Positions 1 through 8,283 of a stretch of 64,000 nt of DNA are shown in pieces. This stretch comes from JARRNJ01 sp037385045 (GTDB lineage Bacteria > Pseudomonadota > Gammaproteobacteria > JASBUN01): NCBI GenBank assembly GCA_037385045.1, contig JARRNJ010000025.1, forward strand, positions 1-64,000. Reading direction: 5' to 3'. Position 1 is the first letter of the stretch. Each line of letters opens with the position of its first letter. Both the position numbers and the translations under genes were made by a program. A model generated the notes under the pieces. The model was not told where the DNA came from. It saw nothing but the letters and a program-made list of their open reading frames with translations, and did no database searches.

Positions 1-558
1 GAGCTGGCCGGTACCGACCATCTCCCTTGGGCGGGGGGCAATGCCCTGGAAATCACGGATGTTGCCCGGAACTTTCTCGTGGGTACGCCGCCATTCGATC
101 CCGGCGACCGGGTGCTGGCCACGGTGCTGGCAATTCAAGTGAAAACGGCCGGGCCCGGTGACCGGGACCATCGGCCGCGAGGCACAGAGCGGGAACGGAT
201 TTGCGCCTGCGTGAACCGCTTCCGCGGCGGGGAGCTGATTCCGAACGACCGCGGCTATCTGGCCACGTTTGACGGCCCCGCACGCGCGCTGCGCTGTGCC
301 CGCGCGATCGTCGAGGCGCTGGGTGCGCCGCGCATCGGCGTCCATACCGGAGAAGTGCAGCTGGCGCCGGGCGCCGTCCATGGCCTGGCGGTGCGGATGG
401 CGTCGGACATCGCCGCTCGTGCGCAGCCCGGCCAGGTGCTGGTCTCGCGCACAGTCACCGACCTGGTGGCCGGCTCCGGCATCGCGTTCATCGACGCCGG
501 TGCCCATCACATCCCGGGCGCGCCGGAGGACTGGCGGCTTTTCCGCGTCGCGAGTTAG
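1..558 (+). CDS. Class III nucleotide-cyclase-domain protein, C-terminal part (5' end outside window)
   Basis: The frame is open from the first base, so the gene starts upstream; 185 codons are visible. Residues about 1-30 resemble the end of an alpha/beta-hydrolase domain (ELAGTDHLPWAGG), and the rest is the CHD fold of adenylate/guanylate cyclases: DRVLATVL, YLATFDGPARALRCA, GVHTGEV and QVLVSRTVTDLVAGSGI are classic. This hydrolase-cyclase fusion is a known architecture. Two features are unusual: where the family has FTDIVGS the sequence reads AIQVKTA, so the first metal-binding Asp is gone, and the AGDGFLATF segment reads NDRGYLATF. I infer a catalytically weak or dead cyclase domain, perhaps a regulatory remnant. 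An internal GTG at 79 could act as a start but would cut the conserved frame. Confidence 0.78.
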   Translation, partial: ELAGTDHLPWAGGNALEITDVARNFLVGTPPFDPGDRVLATVLAIQVKTAGPGDRDHRPRGTERERICACVNRFRGGELIPNDRGYLATFDGPARALRCARAIVEALGAPRIGVHTGEVQLAPGAVHGLAVRMASDIAARAQPGQVLVSRTVTDLVAGSGIAFIDAGAHHIPGAPEDWRLFRVAS

Positions 559-603
559 GGCACCAGCGTCCGCGCCACAGTGCCGGTGCGCCGCGCGTCC
601 CGC

Positions 604-957
604 TCAGCCGCCCATGCGCAGGAAACAACGATCGAAGTGCGCCAGGAAGGCGCGCGTCTCGGCGCCGCTGAAGCCGTGGAAATCAATGTCGACCGTCAGT
701 ACCGGCAGGCTGAGCGAACCCAGACGGCGATGCGGTTGGGGCGTATAGTCCACCACGGCCTGGCGCGCGGGGCTGCCGATCACGACGCGCTTTCGCTGCC
801 GGTCGACTTGCAGCGGCTCGTTTCCGGCGACCGTCGGCAGCGCCCGCAGCAGGTAGTCCGCTGTGCAGCCCATCTCCTTGTGGCACGTGCGTGCAGGCTG
901 ACGGATGGGCCGGGGGTAGAGCGTTCCGTGACGTTCGAGCAGTTCGGTGTCGAGCAT
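604..957 (-). CDS. Conserved-looking hypothetical protein, 117 aa
   Basis: I do not recognise a family. The ATG at 957 is preceded by ACAGGAGAACCGCC, a good ribosome-binding site, which is the main reason for choosing it over a longer open frame reaching 1482. The protein has two cysteines in the first third (about residues 25 and 31, CHKEMGC) and one near the end, no signal peptide and no membrane segment. The second half alternates short beta-like stretches (LPVLTVDIDFHGF) and ends in a short helix. It lies tail-to-tail with the cyclase-domain gene and downstream of, but far from, the ArsR-rhodanese gene on the same strand. Function unknown. Confidence 0.55.
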   Translation of the reverse strand: MLDTELLERHGTLYPRPIRQPARTCHKEMGCTADYLLRALPTVAGNEPLQVDRQRKRVVIGSPARQAVVDYTPQPHRRLGSLSLPVLTVDIDFHGFSGAETRAFLAHFDRCFLRMGG

Positions 958-1429
958 GGCGGTTCTCCTGTATGCATCGGTTGGACAACGCCGGCGTATA
1001 CCCGCAATCGGCCTGCGCCGGATCTGCAGGTTAGGTTGGTCCAACAGGGCGGCGGGCGCTTGAAGCGTTCTTGAAGAAAGTGCGGAGAAAGGGGGGATTT
1101 TGCCGCGGGATCTTGTAGGTGGCGCGGGAGCCGACCGCCACTCGGGCGGCCGGTCACAGACGGCGCCGATCGAACGCCGGCTACCGACAACACCCTGCGG
1201 GTCCAGCCTCTTCCAACATATGCTGAAAGCGTCGTGACCGCTGCCGGTGCCGTAGGGCTGTTGGCGGTGTTTGCCGGTACCGCTGGCGGCACCAACCGGC
1301 GGGGCGTGTGCAGCGTCAGGGGACGCGAGCCGGTGTTCTACACGCGCTTCATCCCGGTACTGATATGCGCCCGGTCCCGCTTGAGACGACGGGTGCGTCC
1401 CGGCTCGAGACGCACGGCGGCGGCGTCGG
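958..1429. other. Intergenic stretch without a supported gene
   Basis: Open frames exist on both strands but none has a convincing start or recognisable product. The only structure I see is an imperfect hairpin at 1394-1414 (TGCGTC arm and GACGCA arm with two further CG pairs inside) next to a degenerate copy just upstream (GTCCCGCTTGAGACG at about 1375). It sits about 15 bases past the ArsR-rhodanese stop codon and could be its transcription end, but there is no T-run. Confidence 0.4.
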
Positions 1430-2107
1430 TCACCGACCGCCTTCCACCGGCAATCCCTCGGCCCGCCATTCGGGGAAACCATCCTCCAGGCGCCGGGCGC
1501 TCAAGCCGCGCGCGCGCAGCTGGGCCACGGCGTCGAAGGCCAGAATGCAGTGAGGGCCGCGGCAGTAGGCGACGACCTCCTGCGCCGGGTCGAGTTCGGC
1601 AATATGTTGCTGCAGTTTGGCCAGGGGCATGTTCACGGCCCCGGGCAGGTGGCCGGCCGCATACTCTTCCGGCGGCCGGACGTCCAGCACGGTCACGGCA
1701 CCCTCGCGCGCGCGCTTCAGCAATTCCTCGCGGCTTATGGGTTCGAGGTGGTCCTTGACCGTCAGGTAGGTGCGCACCAGCCGGTCGACGGCCGCCACGT
1801 GGCGTTCGGCGACGCGGCGCAGTGCGCTCAGCAACTCCACTACATCGCTGCTGCTGACGCGATAGTAGACGTACAAGCCGTCCTTCCTGGCCTCGACCAA
1901 GCCCACGCGGCGCAGCTGTTGGAGGTGATGCGAGGCATTGGTGACCCCCAGGCCGGACACCTTGGCCAGCGCCTCGACACTGCGCTCGCCCTGGGCCAGA
2001 TATTCCAACAGTTCCAGGCGCTTGCCGTTGGCCAGGGCTTTCGCTACCTGGCCGAACTCGGCAAACAGATCCTGTTTGAACGTGGCGCTTGACATTGTTG
2101 GCGCCAT
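1430..2107 (-). CDS. ArsR-family regulator fused to a rhodanese domain
   Basis: Residues about 5-95 are an ArsR-type winged helix (VAKALANGKRLELLEYLAQGERSVEALA, then TNASHHLQQLRRVGLVEARKDG and YVYYRV). The usual metal-site ELCVCDL is replaced by RSVEALA, so classic metal sensing is unlikely. Residues about 130-220 are a rhodanese domain with LDVRPPEEYAAGHLPGAVNMP and the active-site loop CRGPHC. The fusion suggests a regulator that senses persulfide or another sulfane-sulfur species on the rhodanese Cys; this is inference. It is divergent from the hydroxylase/VTT-rhodanese pair, with an inverted repeat in between. Start chosen at ATG 2107 (GGAA upstream); 2095 is an alternative, and the open frame runs to 2185 across the promoter region. 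Confidence 0.9.
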   Translation of the reverse strand: MAPTMSSATFKQDLFAEFGQVAKALANGKRLELLEYLAQGERSVEALAKVSGLGVTNASHHLQQLRRVGLVEARKDGLYVYYRVSSSDVVELLSALRRVAERHVAAVDRLVRTYLTVKDHLEPISREELLKRAREGAVTVLDVRPPEEYAAGHLPGAVNMPLAKLQQHIAELDPAQEVVAYCRGPHCILAFDAVAQLRARGLSARRLEDGFPEWRAEGLPVEGGR

Positions 2108-2114
2108 ATTACAG

Positions 2115-2136
2115 TATTCCTGCGAACATTGGAATA
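2115..2136. promoter_or_regulatory. Inverted repeat, candidate operator of the ArsR-rhodanese regulator
   Basis: TATTCC at 2115-2120 and GGAATA at 2131-2136 form a perfect 6-bp inverted repeat with a 10-base spacer, in the 77-bp gap between the two divergent genes and 8 bases before the regulator's ATG. ArsR-family dimers commonly bind such AT-flanked repeats; the half-site ATTC/GAAT is that reported for SqrR/BigR, but the spacing is wider (12 rather than 8). Autoregulation and control of the divergent pair are inferred. Confidence 0.45.
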
Positions 2137-2184
2137 TGCTCGTCCAGGCAGATTGAAAGAGCGGCCGAACCGCCGGGAACGCCA

Positions 2185-3066
2185 ATGAGCCTTACCGATC
2201 TTGTCATGACCCATGAAATCCCGATCCGCCTGGGGTTCTTCTTCGGCGTGTTCGCCGCCGTGGCGCTGTGGGAATGGGCCGCGCCGCGCCGCCGTCTCAG
2301 CATATCCAGGCCGCTGCGTTGGGCGAACAACCTGGCGCTGGTGTTCCTCAACAGCTTCGTGCTGCGCCTGCTGTTTCCGGCCGCGGCCGTGGGCGTGGCC
2401 GCCGTCACCGCCGAACACGGCTGGGGCCTGTTCAATTATTACCCGGTGCCCGGGTGGCTGGCCGTGCTCGCGTCGGTGGTCCTGCTGGATTTCTTCATCT
2501 GGCTGCAGCATGTCATGGTACACGCCGTGCCGCTGCTGTGGCGCCTGCACCGCGTCCACCACGCCGACCGCGACATCGATGTCACCACCGGAGCGCGATT
2601 TCATACCCTCGAAATCATTCTGTCCATGGGCATCAAGTTCGCCGTCATCGTGCTGATCGGCCCGCCGGTGGTGGCCGTGGTGATCTTCGAGGTGCTGCTC
2701 AATGCCACGGCGATGTTCAACCACGGCAACGTGCGCATCCCGGAACGGGTCGACCGGGTGCTGCGCTGGTTCGTGGTCACGCCGGACATGCACCGGGTGC
2801 ATCACTCCGTGGAAGACGATGAGACCAACAGCAACTTCGGCTTCAACCTGCCCTGGTGGGACCGGTTGTTCGGCACCTATCGCGCCCAGCCCCGCGCCGG
2901 CCACGAGCAGATGACCATCGGCATCCGGACGTTCCAGGACAATATGCATTGTACCTGGCTGTGGGGCCTGCTGTGGTCCCCGTTCATCGGCCGCATCACC
3001 GACTACGCCATCAACCGGCGCCGTTGGGCCGGCGCCGCTGCGGAAGAACGTCGTGAAGCAAAGTAA
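2185..3066 (+). CDS. Sterol desaturase / fatty acid hydroxylase family membrane protein
   Basis: A 293-residue integral membrane di-iron enzyme. The His clusters of the fatty-acid-hydroxylase superfamily are all present: HVMVH and HRVHH in the first half, FNHGN in the middle and HRVHHS followed by NFGFNLPWWDRLFGTY near the end. There are about four to five membrane segments, with hydrophobic blocks near residues 10-30, 40-65, 80-110 and 150-180. The substrate is not predictable; members act on sterols, fatty acids, carotenoids or ether lipids. ATG at 2185 has GGGAA upstream. The stop overlaps the next gene's GTG start by 14 bases, so the two are probably co-translated, and both probably answer to the divergent ArsR-rhodanese regulator. 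Confidence 0.9.
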   Translation: MSLTDLVMTHEIPIRLGFFFGVFAAVALWEWAAPRRRLSISRPLRWANNLALVFLNSFVLRLLFPAAAVGVAAVTAEHGWGLFNYYPVPGWLAVLASVVLLDFFIWLQHVMVHAVPLLWRLHRVHHADRDIDVTTGARFHTLEIILSMGIKFAVIVLIGPPVVAVVIFEVLLNATAMFNHGNVRIPERVDRVLRWFVVTPDMHRVHHSVEDDETNSNFGFNLPWWDRLFGTYRAQPRAGHEQMTIGIRTFQDNMHCTWLWGLLWSPFIGRITDYAINRRRWAGAAAEERREAK

Positions 3067-4021
3067 CCTCGTGCGCCTGGGAGCACTGGGGTTGCTGGTC
3101 ACCGGCATCGTGTTGGCGGTGCTTTACCGCGACAGGTTTGACGCCGCCGCGCTCCAGGCATGGACGCGGGATGCCGGCGTGGTCGCGCCGCTGCTGTTCA
3201 TAGCCGTCTATACCGTCGCCACCGTGTTGTTCCTGCCCGGATCCGTGGTCACGCTGGCCGGGGGCGCGCTGTTCGGGCCGGTCCTGGGCACGCTCTACAA
3301 TCTCACCGGGGCCACCCTCGGTGCTGCACTGGCGTTTCTCGTGGCGCGGTACCTGGCGCGGAACTGGGTGGAGCACAGGGCCGGCGGCCGCCTTGGGCAG
3401 CTGAAGCGGGGCGTAGATGCAGAAGGCTGGCGATTCGTGGCGTTCGTGCGCCTGGTGCCATTGTTCCCGTTCAACCTGTTGAATTACGCGCTCGGCATCA
3501 CCCGCATCCGGTTCAGTCACTATCTGGTCGCCACCTACGTGTGCATGCTGCCGGGCGCCGTCGCCTACACCTACCTCGGTTATGCCGGACGCGAGGCGGT
3601 GGCCGGCGGAAACGGCCTCCTGCACACGGGGCTGCTGGCGCTGGCCTTGCTGGCCGCAGCTGTCTTTCTGCCGCGGTTTATCGCCCGCCTCCGCCAGGGA
3701 CCGATGCTCGAGGTTGAACAGCTCAAGCAGCGCCTCGACCGGGGTGACGACGTGCTGGTGCTGGACGTGCGCACCTCTCAGGACTACGTCGGTGAGCAGG
3801 GTCACATCACCGGCTCCGTGAATATTCCCCTCGAGCAGCTGCCGGAACGGACGGCGGAGTTGCAGGACCACCAGGAGCAGGCCGTGGCGTTCGTGTGCCG
3901 CACCGACCGGCGGTCGGCCAAGGCGGCCCGCCTCCTGGCCCGCAGCGGTTTCGGCGACGTGCATATCGTACGCGGCGGCATGACCCGCTGGAACGAACTT
4001 GGGTATCCGGTGCGGCATTGA
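3053..4021 (+). CDS. VTT (TVP38/DedA-like) membrane protein with C-terminal rhodanese domain
   Basis: 322 residues. Residues about 1-205 are a TVP38/TMEM64-type VTT domain: FLPGSVVTLAGGALFGPVLGT, then ALAFLVARYLARNW and FVRLVPLFPFNLLNYALGI are diagnostic, with five or six membrane segments. Residues about 220-320 are a cytoplasmic rhodanese domain with LDVRTSQDYVGEQGHITGSVNIP and the active-site loop CRTDRRS. The GTG start lies inside the 3' end of the preceding hydroxylase gene. VTT proteins are lipid scramblase- or transporter-like; tethering a sulfur carrier to one suggests that movement of a sulfur compound is linked to transfer at the membrane, but that is inference. The pair of rhodanese proteins across one divergent promoter is notable. 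Confidence 0.92.
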   Translation: MKQSNLVRLGALGLLVTGIVLAVLYRDRFDAAALQAWTRDAGVVAPLLFIAVYTVATVLFLPGSVVTLAGGALFGPVLGTLYNLTGATLGAALAFLVARYLARNWVEHRAGGRLGQLKRGVDAEGWRFVAFVRLVPLFPFNLLNYALGITRIRFSHYLVATYVCMLPGAVAYTYLGYAGREAVAGGNGLLHTGLLALALLAAAVFLPRFIARLRQGPMLEVEQLKQRLDRGDDVLVLDVRTSQDYVGEQGHITGSVNIPLEQLPERTAELQDHQEQAVAFVCRTDRRSAKAARLLARSGFGDVHIVRGGMTRWNELGYPVRH

Positions 4022-4304
4022 CCATCCCTGGTGCTGTCTTTTGACATCACGTTTGGCTCCACGGTTTACCACCCAAGCGATTGGTTGAACGGCTGAAAGA
4101 TCATCCGGCCTGGCCGCTCTACTGTTTTTCCGAGGTTTGGTGCCGCCGTCCACGCCGGGCAGCGGCGGGAGCGGCCGGCGGTTCAGCGGTCCATCTTCCG
4201 CGCAAATCGTAACAGTCTGCGCTTCATTCGACGGGTCGATTTGGGTATTGCCGGCCCCGTATCACGCGAACAAGGGCAATGACTGGCGGCCGGTGCGCTC
4301 GGCG

Positions 4305-5177
4305 CTAACCGATGGCCAGAATGGCGACTCCGGTCAGGACGATCAGCGAGGCGCCGAGACGCCGGGCGGCATCGGCTTCATGCAACAGATGCGACCCCAT
4401 GACGGTTCCAACGACGATGCTGACCTCTCGCGCAGGCGCGACGTAGCTGACCGGGGTGAATTCCAGGGCAATCAGTATAAGCAGGTAGGACAGCGGCGCC
4501 AACACGCCCACCGCGATTGCGGTCGGCTTCTGCGCGTGCCACACGGCGCACACGTCATGCCAGTGCCCGATCGCGTAAGGCGATACCAGCAGCGTGCGGC
4601 CGAAACTGCTTCCCCAGGCCAATACCAGCGCGGGAACCAGCAGGCTGGACACGGCATACTTGTCCCAAAGCGTGTACGACGCAATGAGGCAGCCGGTAAG
4701 CAAGCCAAAGCCGACCGCCGTCAACTGTGTGCTCCGCAAGCGGTCACGCTTCAGCGTCAGGCCAGTGATCCCGAATATCCCGAGCACCACGAACGCGACG
4801 CCGACCAGCGCAACGGGGGTGGGGCGCTCGGCGAGGAACGCCATCGCTCCAGCCGTGGCCAGCAGGGGCCCGCTGCCGCGCGCCAGCGGATACACCAGAG
4901 ACAAGTCCCCCGCCCGGTAGCCGCGTTGCAAGAGCAAGAAGTACGCTGCATGCAGCACCGCGCTGCCAACGATGAACGTGACCTCAACGGCGCCGATATG
5001 CGGCGTGTCGACAATCACGACCACAACCGCAACGGGCAAGTAGACAACCGTGGAAACGCAGCCGAATAACCACACAAAAACGGCGCCGCCGCCGGCGCGT
5101 TTTGCGAGCAGATTCCAGGTTGCATGGCCGATGGCAGCCAGCAATATGAGTATGAGCGCCAGCCAGGTCATGGGCAC
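4305..5177 (-). CDS. EamA/DMT-family permease
   Basis: About 290 residues with ten hydrophobic segments arranged as two EamA repeats: the first starts at the N-terminus (LALILILLAAIGHATWNLLAKRA), the second near residue 150. SLVYPLARGSGPLLA and FTPVSYVAPAREVSIVVGT, found at matching places in the two halves, are typical of EamA exporters of metabolites or amino acids. Substrate unknown. It is convergent with the VTT-rhodanese gene and stands alone. The GTG at 5177 and the ATG at 5171 are both possible starts; neither has a strong ribosome-binding site. Confidence 0.85.
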   Translation of the reverse strand: MPMTWLALILILLAAIGHATWNLLAKRAGGGAVFVWLFGCVSTVVYLPVAVVVVIVDTPHIGAVEVTFIVGSAVLHAAYFLLLQRGYRAGDLSLVYPLARGSGPLLATAGAMAFLAERPTPVALVGVAFVVLGIFGITGLTLKRDRLRSTQLTAVGFGLLTGCLIASYTLWDKYAVSSLLVPALVLAWGSSFGRTLLVSPYAIGHWHDVCAVWHAQKPTAIAVGVLAPLSYLLILIALEFTPVSYVAPAREVSIVVGTVMGSHLLHEADAARRLGASLIVLTGVAILAIG

Positions 5178-5933
5178 GACTATTATCGAGCATTAATAAT
5201 GTCGTTACCTGACCTACCCCAACCGACTGTTTTCCGGTTGGCGAAGCACGGTGCCGACACGCCGAAGTCCTCACGCGAGACGTTACCACGGAGACGACGC
5301 CGGCGTTAGCGTAAGACGGGGGCTGTGCTTCTGGCAGTGGTGCAGGTTGGGCGCTCATGCGCCCGCTCGGCGGCCCACGAGGGTCATAGGCAGCCCCAAC
5401 GGATCGGCTGCCCTGGCTCGGTGCAGACGTCGATCTCGAGCCGTTTCGGCCCGCAAACACCGGTCGCGTACCGGCCAGCACTCGGCGACCACGTTGCATG
5501 AGTTTTCGCCGGACAGCGAGCTACTCGATCCACCGGCAGGCTGTCTGGCTGAACGGGTCGCTTGACTCTTCTTTGGTCGATTCCTATTCTTGGTCTCGCA
5601 AAGGGCGATGGGGTTCGCCCGACATGAACCGCTCCATAGGGGCTGATGACTCCTACCGAATGCTCGGCTGCTTGGGTGGGAGTCCACAATGCACCAGACC
5701 CGTCGTTTGGGGCCGCGTACCGGCGCCGTCCGTTACTACCAACCCTGCACCCTTACTCGGACAATTGCGTGCGCACCCGATCCGTCCCGGAGCATTGAGG
5801 GTGACTACGCGAGATCCTGCTGCGACCCAACCCGGTTCGCGCGGCGCCGATCTGTCGCGGTTACCGCTGATGAATCAAGGGCCCGCCCGGAAGCGCTGGC
5901 ACAACTTCTTCTGAATGCGACGGAGCACAGAAC
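5178..5933. other. Long intergenic region upstream of enolase
   Basis: No gene supported. Translations on both strands lack recognisable motifs and good starts. The left end carries an AT-rich patch (ATTAATAATG, about 5190-5200) upstream of the permease gene, followed by a perfect 7-bp hairpin at 5219-5241 (CCAACCG, 9-base loop, CGGTTGG) with no T-run. The rest looks like decayed sequence; a remnant of a lost gene on the minus strand around 5384-5689 cannot be excluded. Confidence 0.4.
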
Positions 5934-7223
5934 ATGACGGATACTTTTGTGAAATCCCTCCATGCTCGCGAGATTCTCGATTCGCGCGGCAATCCGACCG
6001 TCGAGGTCGAGGTTCGGCTGGCCGGTGGGGCATGGGGTCGCGCGGCGGTGCCGTCGGGCGCGTCGACCGGTGTGCACGAGGCCGTGGAACTGCGCGACGA
6101 CGACACGACGCGTTATGGTGGCAAAGGGGTACGCAAGGCGGTCGCTCACGTTAACGGCGAGGTCGCAGCGGCACTGAACGGCCTGGACGCCCTTGATCAA
6201 GGCGGCATCGACCAGACTATGCTGACACTGGACGGCACGCCCAACAAGGCGCGGCTGGGCGCCAACGCACTGCTTGGAGCGAGCCTGGCCACGGCGCGCG
6301 CGGCGGCTGCGGCGTGCGGCCTGCCGCTGTTCCGGTATCTGGGCGGCGCAGCCGCCTCCCGCTTGCCGGTGCCGATGTTCAATATCCTCAACGGCGGTGT
6401 CCATGCCAACTGGCAGGGTACGGATATGCAGGAGTTCATGATCGCCCCGGTAGGGGCACCGAGCTTCGCCGAGGCACTTCGCTGGGGCAGCGAAATCTAC
6501 CACGCGCTGAAGCGGGTGCTGAAAGATGAGGGCTATACCACCGGCGTCGGTGACGAGGGGGGATTCGCTCCGCCGCTGAAGCGCAACGTCCATGCCCTGG
6601 ACTTGATCGTCCGTGCGATTGAGGCTGCCGGCTACCAGCCAGGCGGGGATGTGGTGATCGCCCTTGATCCCGCCTCCAGCGGTTTCTATGAAGACGGCCG
6701 GTATTATTTGCGCACCGAAGATCGCAAGGTGGAAGCCTCAGAACTGGTCGCGATGTACGCCGATTGGGTGGCGAAGTACCCCATTGCGGTATTGGAGGAC
6801 GGCCTCGCTGAGGACGACTGGGACGGCTGGAAGCTGCTCAACCGGGAGCTGGGCGACAAGATCGAGCTGGTCGGCGATGATCTCTTCGTCACCAACGTGG
6901 AACGCATTCGGCGCGGCATTGAGGAACACGTCGCCAATGCCGTACTGATCAAGCTGAATCAGATCGGCACTGTCAGTGAGACCGTGGCAGCGGTCCAGCT
7001 CGCCTACAGCGCCAACTGGGGCGCCATGGTGTCGCATCGCAGCGGCGAAACGGTGGACAGCTTCATTGCCGATCTCACCGTCGCCCTCGCGACCGGTCAC
7101 CTCAAGACCGGCGCTCCCTGCCGCGGCGAACGGATCGAAAAATACAACCAACTCCTGCGCATCGAGGAGTCTCTGGGCGGCTCGGCGGTCTACGCGGGGC
7201 GGGATGCGTTTGTGCACGGCTGA
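5934..7223 (+). CDS. eno: Enolase (phosphopyruvate hydratase), divergent form
   Basis: 429 residues, the usual length; converts 2-phosphoglycerate to phosphoenolpyruvate. All core residues are visible: the SGAST loop, NGGVHAN, MQEF, GDEGGF, the metal ligands in ALDP, LEDG and GDD, the catalytic Lys in LIKLNQIGT, SHRSGET and the C-terminal LKTGAP. It differs from usual proteobacterial forms: ASSGFY replaces ASSEFY, KTGAPCRGER replaces KTGSLSRSER, and it ends YAGRDAFVHG, closer to actinobacterial-type enolases. In Gammaproteobacteria the housekeeping eno normally lies next to pyrG/kdsA/ftsB; here it heads the accessory locus, so it may be a second, acquired copy. A hairpin and only 32 bases separate it from the prenyltransferase-like gene. 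Confidence 0.95.
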   Translation: MTDTFVKSLHAREILDSRGNPTVEVEVRLAGGAWGRAAVPSGASTGVHEAVELRDDDTTRYGGKGVRKAVAHVNGEVAAALNGLDALDQGGIDQTMLTLDGTPNKARLGANALLGASLATARAAAAACGLPLFRYLGGAAASRLPVPMFNILNGGVHANWQGTDMQEFMIAPVGAPSFAEALRWGSEIYHALKRVLKDEGYTTGVGDEGGFAPPLKRNVHALDLIVRAIEAAGYQPGGDVVIALDPASSGFYEDGRYYLRTEDRKVEASELVAMYADWVAKYPIAVLEDGLAEDDWDGWKLLNRELGDKIELVGDDLFVTNVERIRRGIEEHVANAVLIKLNQIGTVSETVAAVQLAYSANWGAMVSHRSGETVDSFIADLTVALATGHLKTGAPCRGERIEKYNQLLRIEESLGGSAVYAGRDAFVHG

Positions 7224-7224
7224 G

Positions 7225-7250
7225 GTCGCGTCACTCGAACATGACGCGAC
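7225..7250. terminator. Perfect 8-bp hairpin just after the enolase stop
   Basis: GTCGCGTC (7225-7232) and GACGCGAC (7243-7250) pair perfectly around a 10-base loop, starting 2 bases after the stop codon and ending 5 bases before the ATG of the next gene. No T-run follows, so it is not a classic intrinsic terminator; it may stabilise the enolase message or attenuate the downstream genes. Confidence 0.45.
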
Positions 7251-7255
7251 GCGCA

Positions 7256-8117
7256 ATGGAGCGTGCGCCTGCGGCGGTGTCCGCGCATAGCGCCATCGAC
7301 GTCGCCGGGTGCCGCAGGTATATCCTGTCTCGGCAGACACCACAGGGCGGGTTCTGCTTTTATCGCCATGGCCCCTGGGGCGTCGAGGACGCCCAACGCA
7401 GTTGATACATGGGCCGCCGTGAGCAGCCTGCAATTGCTCGGACAAACCGTTCCGAGGCGCAAGCTCCTGATCGGCTGGCTGCGCGAGCGCCAATCGGACG
7501 ACGGGGGCTTCGAATCACTGGTGATCGCCGAAGCAGTGCTGCGCACATTGCGGCAGCTGCAGGCCAAGCCTCTGCGTAACCCGCGTCCGTACCTCCTGGC
7601 CCGCAGCGGCCGCATCAGCCGCGGCATTGCCAAATCGACAGCCGCGGGAATATGGCTTGCCAATGCGCGGCGCTGCACCGAGCTGTTCACAATCCACGAG
7701 TTGCCACTGGGTCTGCTGCGAGTCGCCCTGGAGCCGCTGACCAGTCGGCTGCGTGACCGCTCGGGGGGTTACGTCACGCCGGGACCGGGCGTGATCGACA
7801 CCTGGCATACCATCAAGCTCGCCTCACTGGTGGGGTTGAGACTATCCGCGGCCACCGCCGAGTTCGTGCGCCGGTGCGAGAACGCCACGCTGGGAATCAC
7901 ATTGACGCCCGACACCAGCGCAAGCTCCCTCGAGTCCCAGCTCGCGGGAACGGAAAGTCTGCAGTGTCTCGGATCACCGTGCCGTTACGCCAACGCCATC
8001 AGGAAATTCGCCGTACGCTGCCAGGCGGACAACGGCGGCTTTGCTCGGGTACCCGGCGCACTGCCGGGGCTTCGCGATACGCACCGGGCATTGGCCGTGT
8101 TGACGGTGCTCGGCTAG
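7256..8117 (+). pseudogene. Prenyltransferase/squalene-oxidase-repeat protein, frameshifted by one extra base near 7391
   Basis: From ATG 7256 one frame encodes RRYILSRQTPQGGFCFYRHG and then PWGVEDAQRS and a stop at about 7405; the next frame carries on the same family pattern as PNAVDTWAAVSSLQLLG through to 8117. Dropping one base in the GACGCCCAAC stretch around 7391 gives a continuous protein of 286 residues reading GVED-PNAVDTW across the joint. Three alpha/alpha-barrel repeats are clear: TPQGGF, QSDDGGF with DTWAAV, and CQADNGGF, each with a following helix pair (DTWHTIKLASLVGL). The fold is that of terpene cyclases and protein prenyltransferase beta subunits; the catalytic DxDD motif of squalene cyclases is not seen. 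Either a pseudogene, a frameshift-regulated gene or a sequence error. Confidence 0.75.
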
Positions 8118-8259
8118 GCGCGACGCGCTGTCCCCGTGCGATTACGGGCGCCGGCACGTGGCACTGAAACCGCAGCAGAACAAGCGCTTGCATTGGTGCC
8201 CCGGCGGACACCAGGCCCATGTACTGTACCGCAGCCGAGAATTCCCACTGGTCGGTGAC

Positions 8260-8265
8260 TATAAT
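8260..8265 (+). promoter_or_regulatory. Perfect -10 hexamer upstream of the ATPase gene
   Basis: TATAAT at 8260-8265, in an otherwise GC-rich gap, 18 bases before the ATG at 8284. A -35 match at normal spacing is poor. If used, the transcript would have a very short leader and would exclude the longer GTG start at 8158. Confidence 0.35.
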
Positions 8266-8283
8266 ATCGCTAGAAGATGGGAG

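Noticed and set aside
580..1074. Plus-strand frame opposite the small hypothetical gene
   Set aside because: The minus-strand gene at 604-957 has a good ribosome-binding site; the plus-strand frame has none.
5384..5689. Possible minus-strand gene in the enolase upstream region
   Set aside because: No ribosome-binding site, no recognisable domain and stop codons in all frames nearby; kept only as a possible remnant.
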